A stretch of 38,826 nucleotides of DNA from Planctomycetota bacterium (GTDB taxonomy: Bacteria > Planctomycetota > UBA1135): contig JAJFFB010000161.1 in NCBI GenBank assembly GCA_021776925.1, forward strand, positions 1 to 38,826, given 5' to 3'. Positions 1-7,800 of this stretch are shown piece by piece. A model generated the notes under the pieces. That model worked only from the letters and a program-made list of their open reading frames with translations. It was not told the origin of the DNA and did not search any database. Position numbers and translations under genes: made by a program. Positions within the stretch are counted from its first letter, which is position 1; the number at the start of each line of letters is the position of its first letter.

Positions 1-4
1 CGCC

Positions 5-340
5 TTGTGTCCTGTGGGGGATGCATGGGCCATGCTGGAGCGGCTTCGCGCTCCGTCAGTAGACCGCCGGGCTGAGCTCAGGGTGGCCCTGGCTGGGTTG
101 CTTTCGCTTCCTCACATGCTGGGCATCGACGAGCCGGAATGGCTCAGCCAGTTCCAGGTTGCCCATGATGAGGATCGACTCGGAAGCGAAAAGAGGCACC
201 TCGCGCTGGTCGCCGTAATGCGCAACTGGCTCGCTTGGCAGTGCCAGGGCGGGAAGGTGCCGGAGAGCGAGGAGCTTCGCGCCGAGTTAGATCGACTTGG
301 GGTCCTCGTGCCGGCCTCTTCCGCAGGTTCTTCAGGCTGA
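5..340 (+). CDS. Hypothetical protein, probably 5'-truncated by the window edge
   Basis: An open frame of 111 codons begins with TTG at base 5, but the frame may continue upstream of the window, so the true start is unknown. The product is leucine- and arginine-rich, predicted helical and soluble, with no signal peptide or membrane segment. I do not recognise a family. It stops at 340, about 45 bases before the first dispersed repeat of the mobile-element pile, so it may be the last host gene before the insertion region. It could also be a remnant whose 3' end was replaced by inserted DNA. The minus-strand frame opposite it is less protein-like. Confidence 0.4.
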   Translation: MCPVGDAWAMLERLRAPSVDRRAELRVALAGLLSLPHMLGIDEPEWLSQFQVAHDEDRLGSEKRHLALVAVMRNWLAWQCQGGKVPESEELRAELDRLGVLVPASSAGSSG

Positions 341-383
341 ATCAAGTCGTCAACTCGGGCAGGGGAACTTGCGAGAGTTCCCC

Positions 384-430
384 GTGGGGCGTGAATACTG
401 GGCCGGGGTTTTCTCCGTGGCTGTTGTGTC
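384..430 (+). repeat. Dispersed ~60-bp repeat R, degenerate copy 1
   Basis: The start GTGGGGCGTGAATACTGGGC resembles GTAGGGCGTAAAAACTCGGC, read on the minus strand from 7800, at about 16 of 20 positions. The later part is degenerate. It lies just outside the left end of the rve-type IS, and copy 2 lies inverted just outside the right end (4770-4823). The two may be the ends of an older element into which that IS inserted. Confidence 0.5.
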
Positions 431-437
431 CGAAAAC

Positions 438-465
438 CTGTCCCTCCCGAAAACCCCGTCCGGCG
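438..465 (+). repeat. Left terminal inverted repeat of the rve-type IS
   Basis: These 28 bases match the reverse complement of 4741-4768 with only two differences. The IS transposase ends about 115 bases inside this repeat. Confidence 0.85.
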
Positions 466-853
466 TGGTTTCAACCTAATTCGGATTGGCCGGTGCATGA
501 GGGGTTCGCACCGACTTCTTCTGTCGCGTTGCCTGGGCGGTCTTCATCCGTGTGATTCTGGGCTTCTCCAATTCAGGTGGCTTAAGCCGCCCGGGTGTAG
601 ACGTGGTGGAGTCCGCCAAGAACCGGCGCTGCGACGATGCGGCCTTTGCTGCGACGTGGGTGGGCCACTGGCCGCTGTCTTTCGAGTCCCTGATGTGCAC
701 GACCCGCGTTGTAGTAGGCGACCTACTTGTCGAGTAGGGCTCGCAGGCCAGCTTTCGACAGCACGATCATGTGGTCGAGGCACTCACGCCGAATGCTGCC
801 GATGATCCGCTCTACATAACCGTCTGCCATGGGGACTGAGGCGTTGTCCGTAA

Positions 854-857
854 CATT
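854..857. repeat. Target-site duplication CATT, left copy
   Basis: CATT directly precedes the left end of the IS3 element and recurs directly after its right end at 3947-3950. IS3-family elements typically duplicate 3-4 bp. Confidence 0.85.
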
Positions 858-916
858 TGACCTTTCCCCCAAAAAGTGGACACATGGAATAGCCTGATAG
901 GCTGCCCATTGTCCTC

Positions 917-1222
917 ATGACCAAGAAGAAACGACGCACCTTCACCCCTGAGCAGAAAGCCCAGGCCCTCCGACTCGCCGAGGAGCTCGGCAACGTCTCC
1001 CAGGCCGCCCGAGACCTCGATGTCTCGGCCGAATTGATCTACCGCTGGAAAAGGCAGGCCGAGATTGATGCCGGAAGAGGACCTTCCGGCGCTGTGACCA
1101 CAGAGGATAGGAAAGAACTCGCACGGCTGCGCCGCGAGAACAAGCGGCTACGCATGGAGCGCGACTTTTTAAAAAAAGCGACGGCCTACTTCGCGAAGGA
1201 GAACGATCCGCCTACGAAGTGA
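917..1222 (+). CDS. IS3-family transposase OrfA
   Basis: The 101-residue product binds the ends of the IS. It starts MTKKKRRTFTPEQKAQALRL and has a helix-turn-helix at about residues 10-48 (NVSQAARDLDVSAELIYRWK), followed by a leucine-zipper-like coiled coil (LARLRRENKRLRMERDFLKKA, about residues 69-89), the standard OrfA layout. The gene overlaps the start of orfB by four bases. The run of seven A residues at 1171-1177 near its end allows the -1 frameshift that makes the OrfAB fusion. It appears intact. Confidence 0.94.
   Translation: MTKKKRRTFTPEQKAQALRLAEELGNVSQAARDLDVSAELIYRWKRQAEIDAGRGPSGAVTTEDRKELARLRRENKRLRMERDFLKKATAYFAKENDPPTK
1171..1178 (+). promoter_or_regulatory. Programmed -1 frameshift site (A7G) between orfA and orfB
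   Basis: A run of seven adenines followed by G lies in the orfA frame shortly before its stop. Slipping back one base enters the orfB frame, which is open from here through the orfB ATG at 1219. IS3 elements classically make their OrfAB transposase this way at A6G/A7G sites. The sequence and frames are seen directly; function is inferred from the family. Confidence 0.75.
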
Positions 1223-3916
1223 TGAAAGCCGAGAGCAAATACTTCCCAGTGCGACTCATGTGCAGAGTCCTTGAGCTACGCTCGAGCGGCTACTACGCCT
1301 GGCTGAAGCGCCCTCGCACCACCGACAGAATCCGCAGCGATCAAGAGGTCCTCACGGCCATTTTGAAGATTGACCGTGAGGTCAAACAGGTCTACGGGGT
1401 ACCCCGGATGACGTCGGAGCCGCGAGACCGTGGCTTCGTGATCAATCACAAGCGGGTGGAGCGAATCATGCGTGAAAACGGCATACAAGGGGTCCCAAAG
1501 CGGAAATTCAAAGTCACGACGAATTCGAAGCATCGGCTTCCGGTGGCCGAGAACCTTCTGAATCAGGAATTCGACGTGGCCCAGCCCAACCAGGTATGGG
1601 CGTCCGACATCAGTGTGCCGCAGCAAAGCTGCATGAGAGATGAGGGAAAGGCCCCTCGCAATCGGCTTACAGGAGCAGGTTGCAAACCACCGCAAGCGGC
1701 TTGGGTCAAAAGCCCTGGTCGTGAGCGTTGCGGAAAAGGTACCCCGAGGTATCAGGTATGAATCGAAGAAGGCGAACACCCGTGAACTGCCGTTCAAGTG
1801 TCGAAAGTGCTAAGATGACGTCGAAACCGGGAGTTTTTGTTGGCCCGGGATCAGCATGGAAAGTGCCTGTTTATTGGCCATGCGGCGTCCGGCATAGAGG
1901 CAGCGCGATCTCGATTCAGGCTCTCGTGTGGAACTGCGGGAACCTTCGACTGCGATGTAAAGGGAAAGGCACAAGCCGAATCGGCGAGGCTGACAATACC
2001 GATGCGCAGTCAAGGGGCGGAGCGACTCGTAGTAGTGTTGAAGGGACTGTAATGGTTCTGGAGCGAAGGGGTCGCGTCATCGAGTCATGGACTCAGGTCA
2101 ACCGCGCCAGCGGGAGGAGCCTGAGGAGATGACAAAGTCTTTTGAGATTCCGAAACAACTTGTCTGGGACGCGTTCCAACGAGTTAAAGCAAATGGAGGA
2201 ACAGCGGGTGTAGATGGAGAATCAATCGAAGAGTTTGAGAGAGACCTCCGGGATAACCTTTACAAGATTTGGAATCGGATGTCATCGGGGAGCTACTTTG
2301 CTCCTCCGGTGAAGTCCGTCATGATTCCGAAGAAAGATGGGGGACAACGAAGGTTAGGGATTCCGACGGTTTCAGATCGAGTTGCCCAAACGGTGGCGAA
2401 GATGGTGCTTGAGCCCATGCTTGAGCCGATTTTTGATCCAGATTCGTTTGGCTATCGTCCAGGTCGATCCGCGTTGGACGCGGTGGCCCTGGTAAGGCGA
2501 AGGTGCTGGAAACGCGATTGGGTTGTTGAATTTGACATTAAAGGTCTGTTTGACAACATCGATCACGCTCTTCTCCTTCGTGCATTGGAGTGGCACTGTA
2601 AAGTGCCATGGGTCGTCATGTATGCAAAGCGATGGATGACGGCTCCGCTCCAGGACGAAGACGGCACACTTGTGCCCCGCGATCGGGGAACTCCACAAGG
2701 AGGCGTTATCAGTCCATTGCTTGCAAACCTGTTTCTTCATTACGTTCTGGACGCTTGGATGCGCCGCAGTTTGCGAAGCGTGCAATTCGTTCGGTACGCA
2801 GATGATGCCGTGGTCCACTGCAAGAGTGAAGCGCAGGCAAGGTTTGTATTGCAGAAGCTCGGTCAAAGGCTGGGGGAATGCGGGCTAGAGCTGCACCCGG
2901 GAAAGACGCGGATCGTTTACTGCTCCGATGAAAATCGGTGTGAAACTTATCCCGTCATCCAGTTCACATTTCTGGGCTACACTTTTCGTCCTCGCAAGAC
3001 GGTCGATAAGTACGGTCGAGTGTATGTGAACTTTTCTCCGGCAGTTAGCCGCGAGGCTTTGACAGCCATGCGGCAGAAAGTGCGAAGCTGGCATATCCAA
3101 CTCAAGCCCGACAAAGGCTTGGGTGATCTCTCGAACATGTTCAACCGGGTCTTGCAGGGCTGGAAGAACTACTACGGTCGATTCTATCCAACGGCACTGA
3201 AGCCCTTGTGGCGGAGTGTCAATGACTACCTTGTCCGCTGGATGCGGCGAAAGTACAAGAACCTCGCAATCGGGGTGACCCGTGCTGCGCGTGCACTTGG
3301 ACGCCTCGCCGAGAAATCTCCGAATGCATTCGTACATTGGCAACTCGGATACATCCCGAAGGCTCGATGATGGGAGCCGGATGAGCTGAGAGGTTCACGT
3401 CCGGTTCTGAGAGGGGCTGGGGCTGCAATGCCCCGGCCTACTCACCCCTACATTTCGACTGGAGAAGGCTGGATGTACCTGGCCGTGGTGATGGACCTGT
3501 ACTCGCGCAAGATCGTGGGCTGGTCGATGGACAAGCACATGGCGACCAGCTTGGTCTCCAATGCACTGAGAATGGCGACGGGGATGCGCGACCCAGGGGA
3601 CGGCTTGATGCACCACTCAGACCGCGGCTCCCAGTACGCAAGCAATGAATACCAACAGATTCTCCGCGCCAGGAAGATCAAAGTCAGCATGAGCCGAAAG
3701 GCTTGCTGCTACGACAATGCGGTGGTGGAAAGCTTTTTCGGCACCCTGAAGCAGGAGCTTGTTTACCGCCATAGTTTTGCCACACGGGCAGCTGCCCGTG
3801 TGGCAGTGGAAGACTACATCGAGGTCTTCTACAACCGAATCCGGAAGCACTCCACGCTGGGCTTTCTCAGCCCAGCTTCCTTTGAATCCTTGCACCCGGC
3901 AGCCAATGCTGCTTAA
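1219..3916 (+). CDS. IS3-family transposase OrfB, split by a group II intron
   Basis: The two coding parts are 1219-1612 and about 3447-3916. The 5' part contains SSGYYAWLKRP, YGVPRM, VERIMRENGIQG and NQVWASDI, where the final Asp is the first residue of the DDE catalytic triad. The 3' part resumes with TYISTGEGWMYLAVVMDLYS, then HHSDRGSQYAS (second Asp) and YDNAVVESFFGTLKQE (catalytic Glu), ending ASFESLHPAANAA. Joining base 1612 to 3447 gives an uninterrupted DDE domain of about 287 residues. If the intron splices, transposase could still be made; without splicing the frame runs into intron sequence and stops at 1761. The 1219 ATG overlaps the end of orfA; an OrfAB fusion is the expected active form. 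Confidence 0.88.
2087..3370 (+). CDS. ltrA: Group II intron reverse transcriptase/maturase
   Basis: The 427-residue protein is the intron-encoded protein: it helps the intron RNA fold and splice, and copies it into DNA. Reverse-transcriptase blocks are visible in order: GTAGVDGESIEEF, MIPKKDGGQRRLGIPTVSDR, FDIKGLFDNIDH, GTPQGGVISPLLANLFLHYVL and the catalytic FVRYADDAVV. The maturase (X) domain follows, with FLGYTFRPR and GWKNYYGRF. No HNH endonuclase follows it; the protein ends WQLGYIPKAR. ATG 2087 is the first in-frame start; ATG 2129 (MTKSFEIPKQ) is an equally plausible one. The stop is 3 bases before the domain V hairpin, so the gene sits in the domain IV position normal for these introns. 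Confidence 0.95.
   Translation: MDSGQPRQREEPEEMTKSFEIPKQLVWDAFQRVKANGGTAGVDGESIEEFERDLRDNLYKIWNRMSSGSYFAPPVKSVMIPKKDGGQRRLGIPTVSDRVAQTVAKMVLEPMLEPIFDPDSFGYRPGRSALDAVALVRRRCWKRDWVVEFDIKGLFDNIDHALLLRALEWHCKVPWVVMYAKRWMTAPLQDEDGTLVPRDRGTPQGGVISPLLANLFLHYVLDAWMRRSLRSVQFVRYADDAVVHCKSEAQARFVLQKLGQRLGECGLELHPGKTRIVYCSDENRCETYPVIQFTFLGYTFRPRKTVDKYGRVYVNFSPAVSREALTAMRQKVRSWHIQLKPDKGLGDLSNMFNRVLQGWKNYYGRFYPTALKPLWRSVNDYLVRWMRRKYKNLAIGVTRAARALGRLAEKSPNAFVHWQLGYIPKAR
3374..3446 (+). ncRNA. Group II intron domains V and VI
   Basis: Domain V is the 34-nt hairpin 3374-3407: its start GAGCCGGA pairs with its end TCCGGTTC, and it contains the catalytic AGC triad. Domain VI follows: TGAG (3408-3411) pairs with CTCA (3441-3444), and GGCTGGGGC pairs with GCCCCGGCC around a TGCAAT loop. 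The unpaired A at 3440 is the likely branch point. These are the catalytic core and lariat-forming domains of the ribozyme. Confidence 0.88.
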
Positions 3917-3946
3917 ATAAAGTGTCCACGGAATGGGGGAAGCTCA

Positions 3947-3950
3947 CATT
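3947..3950. repeat. Target-site duplication CATT, right copy
   Basis: CATT directly follows the right end of the IS3 element and matches 854-857. Removing one copy restores the reading frame of the interrupted rve transposase. Confidence 0.85.
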
Positions 3951-4740
3951 CGGATACCGAGAGAAGCGACCGCCTCATCAAAAACCCGGCCGTATGCACC
4001 GTCGCGGTCACGCAAGAGGTAACGCGGTCGGGTCTCGGCATGGGCAAACGCGAGCTTGATCTGGCTCGCAAGCCAGAATGCAGTCGGTTTGTCGTCACTC
4101 CGGTGTGCAGGATTATGCGACGGTCGTGAGTGAGGACTACGAAGACAAATAGGCGTCGAAACGTCAGCGTGGGAACAACAAAGAGGTCGCAGGCGTCAAT
4201 CTGGGAGGCGTGATTGCGCAGGAAGGTGAGCCAGCGCTGGCCGCGCCCAGGCGAGATCCGACGGACCATGTATTTGGCGACGGTCGATTCTGCGACGTAG
4301 TATCCCAAGAGCCTCAGTTCCACCTGGATGCGTGGCGCACCCCAGAGGCAATTTTCGCTGGACATCTGGCGGATTAGAGAGATGACCCGGCGAGGGATCG
4401 TAGGCCGACCTGACCTTTTTGATTTCACCCGCCAATAGAGCCGCCATCCGCGCTGGTGCCATCGAGCGACGGTGTCAGGCTTCACGATGACCAAGGCCTC
4501 GCGCCAACCGGGCCAGGATTTACGGAGGAAAACCCAGAAGATTCGATCCAGGCGCCGCAGACGAGGGCGGGGGACGTTTCGCTTGAGTGCGACGAGTTGC
4601 TGACGAAGAGCGAGATTCTCCGCGATGAGGGATATTCGTGGCGTAAGGAGTAGCCCCAGAAGCTTGAATAGGAACAGCATTTGAGACCAGTTTCGACGCT
4701 TCTTGAGGCCTCGTCAATCGTCGGGTATAGGGTCCCTGGC

Positions 4741-4768
4741 CGGCGGATGGGGTTTTCGGGAGGGACAG
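4741..4768 (-). repeat. Right terminal inverted repeat of the rve-type IS
   Basis: The reverse complement begins CTGTCCCTCCCGAAAACCCC and matches 438-465 at 26 of 28 positions. The transposase ATG (4680) lies about 60 bases inside it. Confidence 0.85.
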
Positions 4769-4769
4769 C

Positions 4770-4823
4770 CACAAACCACGGTGACTCCTGGACTTAGAAC
4801 TCGGCCAAGTTCTTACACTGTTC
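4770..4823 (-). repeat. Dispersed repeat R, copy 2
   Basis: The plus-strand text contains CCACAAACCAC and GAACTCGGCCAAGTTCTTAC, closely matching copy 4 (7741-7800). On the minus strand it would read KNLAEF-stop-VQESPWFVA, against KNSAEFFVQGPRWFVAS in copy 4. It abuts the right end of the rve-type IS and sits about 220 bases upstream of the next gene. Confidence 0.65.
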
Positions 4824-5043
4824 GGGAGATGGCCGAGTATTCTGCTAACCTCTAGACCCCACGTGGCGGAGGCCGCATGGGGCACTGTTCTTAATCGTCA
4901 TTCTAGTAGAGGTTTAATGAAAACCTCGATTCGCCCCCAATCGAGACCTGCCTGGAGATCCCCCTTGAGTCAGCTTCTCTCTTGCAGAAAGCAACTTGGC
5001 TTTCCGACTAGTGTCTACGATCCCGTTCTACTACATCAAATCA

Positions 5044-7149
5044 ATGGCAACCAGAAAACCCACCAGAAAGACCAACACCATGAAATCAACTGGCCGGTCC
5101 GAAGCAGCTCGGCATCGTGGATTCGCAACGCTTCCCAAGCTTGCGGTAACTGCTGGGAAGCCCGTCGAGTTCGATGCACAAAGCCTACTGGGTTCCGCGC
5201 CGAAAGCCGGAGATGAGGCGAAGTGGATCATCGATGGAAAAGAATACAGTGGTGAGAAGGTCTCTGTAACTTGGCGTCAGGCGAAGAAGACCAACTTCTT
5301 GCTTTCCAGAGGAGGCCGAACGTATGAGAAGGAGCTCCTGGTTGGGGTTCATCCGAACATTTTCTCCACGGAGCCTGAACGCCTCGATTTCTTCTACTGC
5401 CTCGTCTTCGAGCACCGCGGAAGAGTCCACTTCATTCCGTTGGCTCCCAACGCTGAGGCTGACGCCGAATTCGACCTCAATTTCACAAGCGGGTTGGCTG
5501 CTGAAGTGGACTCGAACCTTGCGCTAACGAAGGCTCTCACGGATCATCAAAACCAAGTCTATTCCTGCAAGGTCCTAAAAAACCCATTCCTCAACCCGAA
5601 CCATATCCGGAAAGGTCTGTATTCCGTGTTCGACAGCGAGGCCATCTATCTGGGGAAGGCGGAAGCGGTGACAAGCGCGGTTGGCGGCCTGATCGACGCC
5701 CTGGACCACAACCTCAGTGCCACCACGGCGGATTCGATGAACCACGCCGCGGTCTTCCAGGAGCTCGCGAATCTCGTGCGGAGCTACGACCCTAGCGCGG
5801 TGGACACGAGCATCGGGGTTCGCTTCCCGATCTCGGCCCCTGCTTCGCCTGCGCAGGAACTGTCCGATTGGTTGTCGGGTGTGATCGGACCGACGTACTC
5901 CGCTGGCCGGGACTTTTTGAGTGACATCGCCGGGACGCCAGTGGGTGAGCCGGGTCCGAACATTCCCTACATGATTTCCTACAATCCGCACGACTTCAAC
6001 TTTGGCGTGCGAATCGGGTCTGATATCCAGGGTTTCACCTTCCAGCAAGCCAATGCCATTGGGGACGGATCCGAGATGGCTTTCGACTCTTTCTACGATC
6101 GCGCCACGATGTCCTGGTTGGCATCGGAGAGCGTTACCACGGATGTGGAGTTTACCGTTGACGCGGCTACGGGTACATACACCTCTGACGTGGGCTTGCC
6201 TCGGGTCTCTAAAGAAGAGATGCAAATGGGCGCTCTGGGTGATGCTTGGGATGCGGTGACGGACTTCGTCGAGGAGGTGTTCGAAGCGATCGGTGAGACT
6301 ATCTCAGATGCCGTGGATACCGTGGGGGAATGGTTCAGCGGCTCGGACGGGAATGCCGGGGGTAAAAAGAAGCCGGACGAGGCTGCAATCAAAGCACAAC
6401 GGAAGAAGCTCCAGAAAGCGACCAATGATGTCCGGAATGCAAGAGCGGAACTAGAGTTTGCGCGGAAACAGTTGGCAAAATACGAGAAGATAAATAATGA
6501 GAATGAGAAATCCGGGGAGCCATATTTCAAGCTGAGACTCCCTTATTCGATCGGGGTCTACGAAGAGAACTTGGCCAAAAGTCTGCGGACCCTAGAGAAG
6601 GAGTGGGGCGCGTTGAAGGATATGAATCGTGGTGGCGGGGTGACTTATCCGGCCGGTCCAGAAAACGACCCCGACTTCTTTCCTCCACCTGGATTTTGGA
6701 AAGGCTGGCTAATGAGCCACAATTCGCCCATGGCAGTAGTGAGCCGAGTCGCCGGGTGGGTCGCGATTTACCCGCCTGACCAAGATTTCGATTTCGATGC
6801 CTACGCCGGCCATATCCTCTCGCTCGACGCCGGCTTGGATCAGCTCATTCAACCCGCTGGGCCAGAAGACGAATACGGGTACTCGCCGGACCTAGTTTGG
6901 GTGGATTCGGCAGAGGACGACGCCCCCAAAAAGAAGCTCGTATCTTCCATGGCCGGATCCTTCGTCGACGCCCGACTCAAGGCTGCCGCCGAGCGGATCA
7001 AGAGAATCGGCTTGAGAGAGGCCGAAGACGCCCTCTTCGGCCTGGCCGGAAGCGCGACATGTGCTGAGGACGAGGCCGTCTGGCCAAAGGCCGGCCAGGT
7101 ATGCGCGTGCTGCTGTTGTCGACACCACGCTCATGAAGAGTGTTGCTGA
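5044..7149 (+). CDS. Large protein of unknown function with a Cys/His-rich C-terminus
   Basis: I do not recognise this protein. The frame is open from a TTG at 4996 (717 aa); ATG 5044 (MATRKPTRKT, 701 aa) and ATG 5080 are more likely starts, but no strong ribosome site decides between them. No signal peptide is visible and the N-terminus is basic. Residue numbers below count from 5044. A beta-rich segment at about 31-95 (LAVTAGKPVEFDA, WIIDGKEYSGEKVSVTW) looks like a PKD- or Ig-like fold. At about 400-440 there is an acidic amphipathic stretch (GDAWDAVTDFVEEVFEAIGE, then ISDAVDTVGEWFSG), followed by a charged coiled coil at about 450-535. The protein ends in CACCCCRHHAHEECC, seven Cys and three His within 15 residues, which suggests metal binding or crosslinking. 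It stands alone between mobile fragments. Confidence 0.82.
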   Translation: MATRKPTRKTNTMKSTGRSEAARHRGFATLPKLAVTAGKPVEFDAQSLLGSAPKAGDEAKWIIDGKEYSGEKVSVTWRQAKKTNFLLSRGGRTYEKELLVGVHPNIFSTEPERLDFFYCLVFEHRGRVHFIPLAPNAEADAEFDLNFTSGLAAEVDSNLALTKALTDHQNQVYSCKVLKNPFLNPNHIRKGLYSVFDSEAIYLGKAEAVTSAVGGLIDALDHNLSATTADSMNHAAVFQELANLVRSYDPSAVDTSIGVRFPISAPASPAQELSDWLSGVIGPTYSAGRDFLSDIAGTPVGEPGPNIPYMISYNPHDFNFGVRIGSDIQGFTFQQANAIGDGSEMAFDSFYDRATMSWLASESVTTDVEFTVDAATGTYTSDVGLPRVSKEEMQMGALGDAWDAVTDFVEEVFEAIGETISDAVDTVGEWFSGSDGNAGGKKKPDEAAIKAQRKKLQKATNDVRNARAELEFARKQLAKYEKINNENEKSGEPYFKLRLPYSIGVYEENLAKSLRTLEKEWGALKDMNRGGGVTYPAGPENDPDFFPPPGFWKGWLMSHNSPMAVVSRVAGWVAIYPPDQDFDFDAYAGHILSLDAGLDQLIQPAGPEDEYGYSPDLVWVDSAEDDAPKKKLVSSMAGSFVDARLKAAAERIKRIGLREAEDALFGLAGSATCAEDEAVWPKAGQVCACCCCRHHAHEECC

Positions 7150-7179
7150 CCTCGGTGCTTTCCTGACGTTGTTCTCGAT

Positions 7180-7214
7180 GCCCCCCGTCTCTCCGTGAGT
7201 GTGAGGCGGGAGGC
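7180..7214 (+). terminator. Possible terminator hairpin
   Basis: CCCGTCT at about 7184-7190 can pair with AGGCGGG at 7204-7210 (one G-T pair), and outer GCC with GGC, around a 13-nt loop. It lies about 30 bases after the stop at 7149. There is no U-run, so a Rho-independent function is unproven. Confidence 0.35.
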
Positions 7215-7256
7215 TTCGGCAAGGGGAACGTTCCATCTTTTGGACCGGAGTTCCCC

Positions 7257-7316
7257 GTAGGGTTTAAAAACTCGGCCGATTTCTAAGTCTCTTGGCCATA
7301 CCTGTTTATGTCTTCC
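7257..7316 (+). repeat. Dispersed repeat R, copy 3
   Basis: Begins GTAGGGTTTAAAAACTCGGC and continues with gapped similarity to TCTTCC. It is the inverse of copy 4 at 7741-7800, so copies 3 and 4 flank the 7317-7740 interval as an inverted pair. Copies 1 and 3 share the preceding GTTCCCCGT. Confidence 0.6.
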
Positions 7317-7436
7317 GAAAACCAGGAAAAAACTGGCGACCAAGTTGTAACTCCGGCAAATCCACGAGGGAAAGTCCAAGAATTACCACCTGGCGTTGCA
7401 TGGCATCGGCCGTCAAAGCCAAATTCTCCGGAGCCC

Positions 7437-7800
7437 GTTGTGTCCGAAAAATTAGTCGAGGAACTGAATGGAGCAACATTGGTTTGCTAGCGTCTTATAC
7501 CAGCTAGACTTTACCGAAACCCAAGTCTTCAACCGTGGTGAAGGTCTCGATTTCAAACCACTGAGGGAACATCTCCAGTGTTTGGTGGGGCGGCCACCCG
7601 GAATCGTCCACCAGCCACCCTTCGAGTGCTTCCTCGAACAATTCTGCCCAACAGGATTCCACAACCGCCTTGCGGGAGGCCTGGTCCTCGAACTCAGGGA
7701 CAAGATAGATGTGTGGATCCGCTCGCATATCTTCAAAGAAGGAAGCCACAAACCACCGTGGCCCTTGGACAAAGAACTCGGCCGAGTTTTTACGCCCTAC
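7437..7800 (-). mobile_element. Mini-element (MITE-like) carrying a truncated passenger gene
   Basis: This 364-bp segment is about 90% identical over roughly 220 bp (about 7512-7735) to the element at 9552-10283. Its left end begins GTTGTGTCCGAAAA. The reverse complement of the right end begins GTAGGGCGTAAAAA, so the terminal match is only about 11 of 21. GCCC occurs on both outer sides (7433-7436 and 7801-7804), a possible 4-bp target duplication. It has no transposase and would depend on one supplied elsewhere. The boundaries are an inference. Confidence 0.5.

Larger units (their letters stand above)
1613..3446 (+). mobile_element. Group II intron inserted in IS3 orfB
   Basis: The 5' end is GTGTGCCGC, fitting the GUGYG start of bacterial group II introns. 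The 3' part has a classic domain V hairpin (3374-3407) and a domain VI stem (3408-3443) with a candidate branch-point A near 3440. A reverse transcriptase/maturase is encoded between 2087 and 3370. Excision of 1613-3446 restores the transposase frame exactly. A family-like AC terminus would put the 3' boundary at 3445, leaving one extra C in the exon, so this end is uncertain by one base. Insertion is in the sense orientation of orfB. Confidence 0.92.
858..3946 (+). mobile_element. IS3-family insertion sequence carrying a group II intron
   Basis: The left end starts TGACCTTTCCCCCA and reaches GTGGACAC. The reverse complement of the right end starts TGAGCTTCCCCCAT and also reaches GTGGACAC, so the ends form an imperfect inverted repeat of about 25 bp. 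CATT flanks both sides. The element carries orfA and orfB in overlapping frames, as usual for IS3. Total length is 3089 bp, of which about 1834 bp is the intron, leaving an IS of about 1255 bp, normal for the family. It lies inside the coding region of the rve transposase at 582-4680, in the opposite orientation. Confidence 0.94.
582..4680 (-). pseudogene. Integrase-core (rve) transposase, split and decayed
   Basis: The gene reads on the minus strand from ATG at 4680 to 3947 and resumes from 857 to a TAA at 582. It starts MLFLFKLLGLL with the ENLALRQQLVALKR motif, then the helix-turn-helix-like TVARWHQRGWRLYW, WGAPRIQVEL, and the RWLTFLRNHASQIDACDLF core. After the insertion come YVERIIGSIRRECLDHMIVL and the C-terminal GGLHHVYTRAA. 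Three lesions are visible: a 1-base deletion near 4086 (HTGVTTN to PTAFW), a 1-base deletion after the SPWQ codons near 805-815, and TAG in place of Tyr in DKYVAYY. Collapsing the 4-bp CATT duplication joins GIRM to LRTTPQSPWQ in one frame. Rebuilt length is about 335 residues, normal for this planctomycete and acidobacterial type of transposase. Confidence 0.88.
438..4768 (-). mobile_element. rve-transposase insertion sequence, interrupted by a nested IS3 element
   Basis: The ends are inverted repeats. The left end (438-465) and the reverse complement of the right end (4741-4768) agree at 26 of 28 positions, both beginning CTGTCCCTCCCGAAAACCCC. Between them is one minus-strand integrase-core transposase gene broken by the IS3 element at 858-3946. 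Without that element and one CATT copy, the IS would be about 1.24 kb. No clear target duplication is visible next to the 28-bp ends. A related end fragment occurs at 9409-9547. The element is inactive: its transposase has two single-base deletions and a stop codon in addition to the insertion. Confidence 0.85.

Noticed and set aside
423-4823. A fourth nesting level, with the rve IS inside a mini-element bounded by R copies 1 and 2
   Set aside because: The inverted R copies and a GTTGTGTCCGAAAA motif at 423 hint at it, but the right end is too degenerate and no flanking duplication matches, so it is not claimed.
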